Positions 5,556 to 8,828 of a stretch of DNA of 8,828 nucleotides are shown in pieces. A model generated the notes under the pieces. The model was not told where the DNA came from and did not search any database. It saw only the letters and a list, made by a program, of their open reading frames with translations. The first letter of the stretch is position 1; each line of letters begins with the position of its first letter. The stretch is from an uncultured Hyphomicrobiales bacterium (GTDB taxonomy: Bacteria > Pseudomonadota > Alphaproteobacteria > Rhizobiales > Aestuariivirgaceae), in NCBI GenBank assembly GCA_903930095.1, contig CAIYXE010000352.1, positions 1 through 8,828 of the forward strand, written 5' to 3'. The translations under genes were made by a program, and so were the position numbers.

Positions 5556-6947
5556 ATGGCAAAGGCCACGACGAAGACGGCGAAGAAACCAGCGAAGGCG
5601 AAGCCCGCCGCGAAGAAAAAGGCCGCCGCGCGCAAGCCGGCGAAAAAGCCAGGCAAGGTGATCGCCCTGTTCCCGGAGGCCGCCTTCGGCCCCGCGCTCA
5701 ACTCCGTCGGGATTGGCCAGGCGCTGGAGAAGCTCGGCCACAAGGTGGTGTTTCTCTCAGACCCGGGCTTTCTCGACGTCTACAAGGGCTATGGCTTCGA
5801 AGCACATGCCGTGAACCTGTCAGAGCCGCTGCCGCCGGAGCAGATGGCGAAGTTCTGGGTCGACTTCATCAACGGCCACATTCCGAACTTCCGCAAGACT
5901 CCCTATGAGCAGATCGACAACTACGTGAAGGACTGCTGGAGCATGATCGTGGAGACCGCCAAATGGGCCGAAAAGGACCTGCCCGGCGTTCTCGACCGGG
6001 TGAAGCCCGACGTGGTCTGCGTCGACAACGTGATCCTGTTTCCCGCCATCAAGCGCTATGCCAAGCAGAACGGCAAGCCATGGGTGCGCATCATCTCCTG
6101 CTCGGAGAATGAGATCGAGGATCCGGACATTCCCCCGCATCTCTCGGGCGCGGGCGCCAAGGACAAGAAGGCCCATACCGCCTATCGCAAGCGCTTCAAC
6201 GCGGTCATCAAGCCCATCCACGAGGAGTTCAACCGCTTCCTCACATCCGTGGGCGAGAAGAAATATCCGCTGGGCCAGTTCTTCGAGGCGAGCCCGCACA
6301 TGAACATCCTGCTCTATCCGAGTGCGGTGAAGTTCAAGCGGCGGCACAAGCTGCCGGCACGGCAGTTCCAGTATCTCGAAGGCTGCGTGCGCAAGGAGAA
6401 GGCCTATGAGGTGCCGCGCTTCAAGGCCAACGATGACAAGCCGCTGCTCTATGTGAGCTTCGGTTCGCTGGGCTCGGGTGATGTGGACTTGCTGAAGCGC
6501 CTCATCGTGGCGATCGGCAAGATGCCGGTGCGGGCCCTCGTCAATGTCGGGGACTACAAGGACCAATATGCGGACATCCCGCCCAACGTCATCATCGACA
6601 GCTGGTTCCCGCAGCCCTCGGTCATTCCGAAGGTCGACGGGGTGATCCACCATGGCGGCAACAACTCCTTCACCGAATGCCTCTATTTCGGCAAGCCCGC
6701 CATCATCATGCCCTATGTGTGGGACGGGCACGACAATGCAACGCGCGTGGAGGAGACGGGCCACGGCTTCAAGCTGGACCGTTATGAGTGGACCGAGGAC
6801 GAACTGCAGCGGAAGATCATGACCATGCTGACCGGCAAGAAGATGAAGGACAGGCTGAAGAAAACCTCGCGCCAGATGCGGGCCAAGCATGGCCCCACCA
6901 AGGCCGCGAAGGTCATCGACGCGCTGACCCGCCGGAAGCCCGCCTGA
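5556..6947 (+). CDS. Family-1 (UGT-like, GT-B) glycosyltransferase with Lys/Ala-rich N-terminal tail
   Basis: This 463-residue protein should transfer a sugar from a nucleotide donor to an unknown acceptor in the cytoplasm. The C-terminal donor-binding half is clear: PLLYVSFGSLGSGD, then DSWFPQPSVIPKVDGVIHHGG, with HHGGNNSFTE at 365-374 and PYVWDGHDNATRVEE from 386. These match the UDP-glycosyltransferase signature, although the usual Asp-Gln of the donor loop is Asp390-Gly391. The N-terminal half starts KVIALFPEAAFGPALNSVG at 34; aligned to the common GHxxP motif, the catalytic His position appears to hold Pro46. Before the fold is a 32-residue basic tail (residues 2-33: 12 Lys, 1 Arg, 11 Ala, 4 Pro, no acidic residue). 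The start at 5556 is supported by GGGAGAGG just upstream. An in-frame ATG at 5517 would overlap the permease stop (ATGA) and add 13 residues, but has no ribosome site. Acceptor and pathway are unknown. Confidence 0.87.
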   Translation: MAKATTKTAKKPAKAKPAAKKKAAARKPAKKPGKVIALFPEAAFGPALNSVGIGQALEKLGHKVVFLSDPGFLDVYKGYGFEAHAVNLSEPLPPEQMAKFWVDFINGHIPNFRKTPYEQIDNYVKDCWSMIVETAKWAEKDLPGVLDRVKPDVVCVDNVILFPAIKRYAKQNGKPWVRIISCSENEIEDPDIPPHLSGAGAKDKKAHTAYRKRFNAVIKPIHEEFNRFLTSVGEKKYPLGQFFEASPHMNILLYPSAVKFKRRHKLPARQFQYLEGCVRKEKAYEVPRFKANDDKPLLYVSFGSLGSGDVDLLKRLIVAIGKMPVRALVNVGDYKDQYADIPPNVIIDSWFPQPSVIPKVDGVIHHGGNNSFTECLYFGKPAIIMPYVWDGHDNATRVEETGHGFKLDRYEWTEDELQRKIMTMLTGKKMKDRLKKTSRQMRAKHGPTKAAKVIDALTRRKPA

Positions 6948-7312
6948 TGCCCACGAACCTCCAGTCTTCCGCACCCCACCTCGAAGGCCCGGCGCAATAT
7001 GCGGGGCCGCTCAAGGACTGGGGCTTTCAGCCCAACCCCATCGCCGGCCAGTCGAAAAGCGACGGCGTGCTGCTGCACAAGGGGCCAGGCGGCCAGCCGG
7101 AGGTGGGGCTATGGCAATGCACGCCGGGAACATGGCCACTCGAGATCCCGCGTGACGAGATCTGCCACTTCGTCTCAGGGCGCGCCACCTACACCCACGA
7201 GTCGGGCGAGGTGATCGAGATCGTGCCCGGCACGGTGGTGTTGTTCCCGGCCGGCTGGAAGGGCGCCTGCACCGTTCATGAAACCATGCGCAACGTCTAT
7301 ATGCTGAGTTAG
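6947..7312 (+). CDS. Small cupin-domain protein, copy 1 (Cupin_3/DUF861-like)
   Basis: This 121-residue protein is a single small beta-barrel (cupin) of the Cupin_3/DUF861 (COG3450-like) type. The call rests on RDEICHFVSGRATYTHESGEV at 69-89 followed by EIVPGTVVLFPAGWKG and VHETMRNVYM, the layout of that family. The standard cupin HxH metal motif is absent; His74, His84, Glu85, His111 and Glu112 are the conserved polar candidates. The ATG overlaps the glycosyltransferase stop by one base (TGATG), so the two are probably translationally coupled, and no strong ribosome site is present. The open frame extends upstream to 6788 inside the glycosyltransferase gene, but this part has no family similarity I can see. 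It is a paralogue of the next gene (75 of 121 positions identical in an ungapped hand alignment). The reaction is unknown; relatives include ureidoglycine aminohydrolase-like and EutQ-like cupins. Confidence 0.88.
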   Translation: MPTNLQSSAPHLEGPAQYAGPLKDWGFQPNPIAGQSKSDGVLLHKGPGGQPEVGLWQCTPGTWPLEIPRDEICHFVSGRATYTHESGEVIEIVPGTVVLFPAGWKGACTVHETMRNVYMLS

Positions 7313-7319
7313 AGAGACC

Positions 7320-7685
7320 ATGACACTGACGCTTCATTCCTCCGCCCCCCACCTCACCGCGCCCGAGAGCCACCCTGGCCCGTTCAAGGACTGGGGCGTC
7401 ATCCCCACCATGATCGAGGGCCAGTCGCACACCAGCGGCCTCGTGCTGCACAAGGGCCCCAACGGCGAGAGCGAGACCGGCCTGTGGATCTGCACGCCGG
7501 GTTACTGGAACTGCCATGTGACGCGGGATGAGTTCTGCCACTTCCTGCTCGGCCGCTGCACCTATACGCATGAGTCGGGCGAGGTGATCGAGATCGTGCC
7601 GGGCACGGTGGCCTTCTTCCCGCAGGACTGGAAAGGCACCTGCCGGGTGCACGAGACGATCCGCAAGGTCTACATGATCCGATAG
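7320..7685 (+). CDS. Small cupin-domain protein, copy 2 (Cupin_3/DUF861-like)
   Basis: This second 121-residue cupin has the same length and frame organisation as copy 1 and is probably a tandem duplicate. It shares SSAPHL near the start, LHKGP, CTPG, RDE.CHF, then an identical block TYTHESGEVIEIVPGTV at 81-97, and VHET.R.VYM near the end. It differs around 64-66, reading NCH where copy 1 reads PLE, so it has an extra histidine (His66) close to the presumed active-site strand. Cys80 is also specific to this copy. The ATG follows the copy 1 stop by seven bases; GAGAGA at 7312-7317 overlaps that stop and is a poorly spaced ribosome site, so re-initiation is plausible. It is the last gene of the + strand run, facing the convergent cyclase gene 37 bases further on. 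Function is unknown beyond the fold. Confidence 0.88.
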   Translation: MTLTLHSSAPHLTAPESHPGPFKDWGVIPTMIEGQSHTSGLVLHKGPNGESETGLWICTPGYWNCHVTRDEFCHFLLGRCTYTHESGEVIEIVPGTVAFFPQDWKGTCRVHETIRKVYMIR

Positions 7686-7722
7686 AACATGAGGGCAAAG
7701 CTGCGGCACGGACCCGGCACCT
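7686..7722. other. Convergent intergenic gap
   Basis: This 37-base gap separates the stops of cupin copy 2 (+) and the cyclase (-). I see no stable hairpin followed by a T-run on either strand, so termination here is either factor-dependent or located inside the neighbouring genes. Confidence 0.5.
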
Positions 7723-8828
7723 TTACGCCAAGCCCTCTCGGGATATGCCTGCCAGCGCATAATGGCGTTCAAGCTGGGGCATGACGGCAGCCGAGGCGGC
7801 AATCGCCGCGGCGGCCGTCTCGGCGATGCGGCGCGGCTCGCCGTCTGCCAGGGCCGCGAGGAAGCCGGCGTGGGCTTTCTGGAGCAGCGCGAAGGCAGCC
7901 GACTGCGCCAATGCCTCATCCCCGAGCAAGAGGTAGAGCGGCGTCTTCGTGGACTTGCCTTTCAGGCTGCGGGAACCCGCCTCCAGCATTGCAAAGCCGG
8001 TGAGCCGCCCGGCGGTTGAGCCGGAGATGAGGATGTCGAAGCCCAGCTCCTTGCACATCGATTCGATGCGCGCCGTGGTGTTGACGGAATCGCCCACCGC
8101 CGAATAGTTGAACCGGCTCTCAGCGCCGATCTCGCCCACGCAGGCGATGCCGGTGTTGATACCGATGCCGATCGCCACCTGACGGTTGATGCCCAGAACG
8201 CCTGAGGCGTTCATCTCACGAAGCGTCTCGCGCATGTTCAGCGCGCAGCGGGCAGCCCGCGCGGGATGCGCGTCAACATCGACCGGGGCATTCCAGAACG
8301 CCATGATGGAATCGCCGATGAACTTGTCCAGCGTTCCCTCCGACTCAATGATGTGCCGGCTCAGGCCTGTCAGGAGCTTGTTGAGAAAGGAGACGAGGGA
8401 GGTGGACGGCAGGCCCTCGCTGATCGCCGTGAAGCTGCGGATATCCATGAACATCATGGTGATCTCGCGTTCCTCGCCGCCGAGGCGGAGTTCCGGCTGG
8501 CTCTCCGCGCGCGCGAGCACCGCGGGGGAGACGTAATTGCCGAATGCGCGGCGGATGTGCCGGCGCTCCCGGTCGGTCACCAGCAGCCTGAAGCCGACGG
8601 CTGCAAACTGCGCTGCCGAAGAGGCAAGGATCGGCGCCACCGGATCAATCAGGAAGCCCCAGGAGCGGAATGCATGCCACGACAGGGCAAGAAACGCCGC
8701 CGAGACGGCAGTGCCGGCGGTGATGGCAATCCATGGCGAGAACATCCCCGTCATGGCCACGACCAGGAGGCCCACCGCCGCAACCATCGTGACCTCGAGC
8801 CCATCCGCCCAGTCGGGCCGGGACAGGA
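7723..8828 (-). CDS. Class III adenylate cyclase with CHASE2/transmembrane sensor region (5'-truncated by window edge)
   Basis: This is the C-terminal part of a membrane-bound cyclase that makes cyclic AMP from ATP in response to an extracytoplasmic signal. The reading frame remains open to the right edge. The residues before the Met at 8787 (LSRPDWADGLEVT) match the end of a CHASE2 domain, so the start is outside the window. Membrane segments follow at about 3-18, 19-37 and 48-70, numbering from that Met. The catalytic domain begins near FGNYVSPAV. Metal-binding Asp115 (MDIRSF) and Asp159 (FIGDS) are present, as are Lys155 for adenine recognition and transition-state Asn236 and Arg240 (SVNTTARIE). 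Ser229 sits where bacterial adenylate cyclases usually have Thr, so ATP is the likely substrate. An Ala-rich tail of about 60 residues follows the domain. The gene is convergent with the cupin operon, 37 bases from its stop. Confidence 0.92.
   Translation of the reverse strand, partial: LSRPDWADGLEVTMVAAVGLLVVAMTGMFSPWIAITAGTAVSAAFLALSWHAFRSWGFLIDPVAPILASSAAQFAAVGFRLLVTDRERRHIRRAFGNYVSPAVLARAESQPELRLGGEEREITMMFMDIRSFTAISEGLPSTSLVSFLNKLLTGLSRHIIESEGTLDKFIGDSIMAFWNAPVDVDAHPARAARCALNMRETLREMNASGVLGINRQVAIGIGINTGIACVGEIGAESRFNYSAVGDSVNTTARIESMCKELGFDILISGSTAGRLTGFAMLEAGSRSLKGKSTKTPLYLLLGDEALAQSAAFALLQKAHAGFLAALADGEPRRIAETAAAAIAASAAVMPQLERHYALAGISREGLA

Larger units (their letters stand above)
6947..7685 (+). 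repeat. Tandem gene duplication of the cupin, with a near-identical 40-base core
   Basis: The two cupin genes are equal in length and align without gaps over 121 codons at 75 identical residues. Positions 7199-7238 and 7572-7611 (codons 85-97 plus one base of each copy) are identical at 39 of 40 bases, including silent third positions. The flanking identical residues often use different codons. This suggests a local conversion tract or an extra constraint on the DNA or RNA. Confidence 0.8.

Noticed and set aside
4684..5562. 292-codon minus-strand frame opposite the PotC-like gene
   Set aside because: Asp/Arg/Gly/His-rich shadow of a membrane-protein gene read on the other strand.
5574..5660. 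Repetitive GCGAAG-like DNA considered as a repeat array
   Set aside because: It is explained by the Lys/Ala codons of the glycosyltransferase tail and has no regular repeat-spacer organisation.
6788..6946. Upstream extension of the cupin copy 1 frame
   Set aside because: It lies inside the glycosyltransferase gene; copy 2 has exactly the length that the 6947 start gives, which confirms 6947.
5820..6974. 384-codon open frame on the minus strand, antisense to the glycosyltransferase
   Set aside because: It has no recognisable domain or plausible composition, and the sense frame carries clear UGT motifs. It is a GC-bias shadow.
7686..7722. Possible bidirectional terminator between the convergent genes
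   Set aside because: I could not find a stem with adequate pairing or a T-run on either strand.
7011..7919. 302-codon minus-strand frame spanning both cupins and the end of the cyclase gene
   Set aside because: Its Arg/Pro/Ser-rich translation has no domain, and it conflicts with three well-supported genes.

Overview
The window is GC-rich, densely coding bacterial DNA with strong third-position G/C bias. Short intergenic gaps, ATGA/TGATG stop-start overlaps and the gene families present suggest an alphaproteobacterium, probably of the Hyphomicrobiales (Rhizobiales) type. That placement is an inference from style and gene content; no marker gene is present. I see no tRNA, rRNA, CRISPR array, insertion sequence or replication origin, and no gene-free stretch longer than 100 bases.

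Layout. (1) Positions 1-2092, + strand: the distal end of a dipeptide/oligopeptide (Dpp/Opp-type) ABC importer operon, comprising the C-terminal part of a DppC-like permease and two ATPases (DppD-like, DppF-like) that overlap each other by 1-4 bases. (2) Positions 2110-2712, +: a membrane-anchored SOUL-family haem-binding protein, 17 bases after the second ATPase and probably in the same transcript. (3) Positions 2807-5520, +: a polyamine-type (PotD/PotB/PotC-like) ABC importer made of a secreted binding protein and two permeases, with no ATPase gene in the window. A perfect 11-bp hairpin lies between the binding-protein gene and the first permease gene. (4) Positions 5556-7685, +: a family-1 (UGT-like) glycosyltransferase with a lysine/alanine-rich N-terminal tail, followed by two tandem paralogous small cupins. 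The first cupin gene overlaps the glycosyltransferase gene by one base and the second follows 7 bases later. (5) Positions 7723-8828, - strand, convergent and running off the right edge: a class III adenylate cyclase with the end of a CHASE2 sensor domain and a membrane region.

How the genes may work together. All + strand genes could be read as one or two operons. The clearest break is the 94-base, locally AT-richer gap before the PotD-like gene, which holds a weak promoter-like pair and a small hairpin after the SOUL gene. The least explained part is the glycosyltransferase-cupin-cupin cassette attached to a polyamine-type importer. It looks like a small pathway that may act on an imported amine or related solute, but neither the sugar acceptor nor the cupin reaction can be read from sequence. 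The glycosyltransferase also seems to lack the usual N-terminal catalytic histidine, which makes the cassette the best candidate here for something undescribed.
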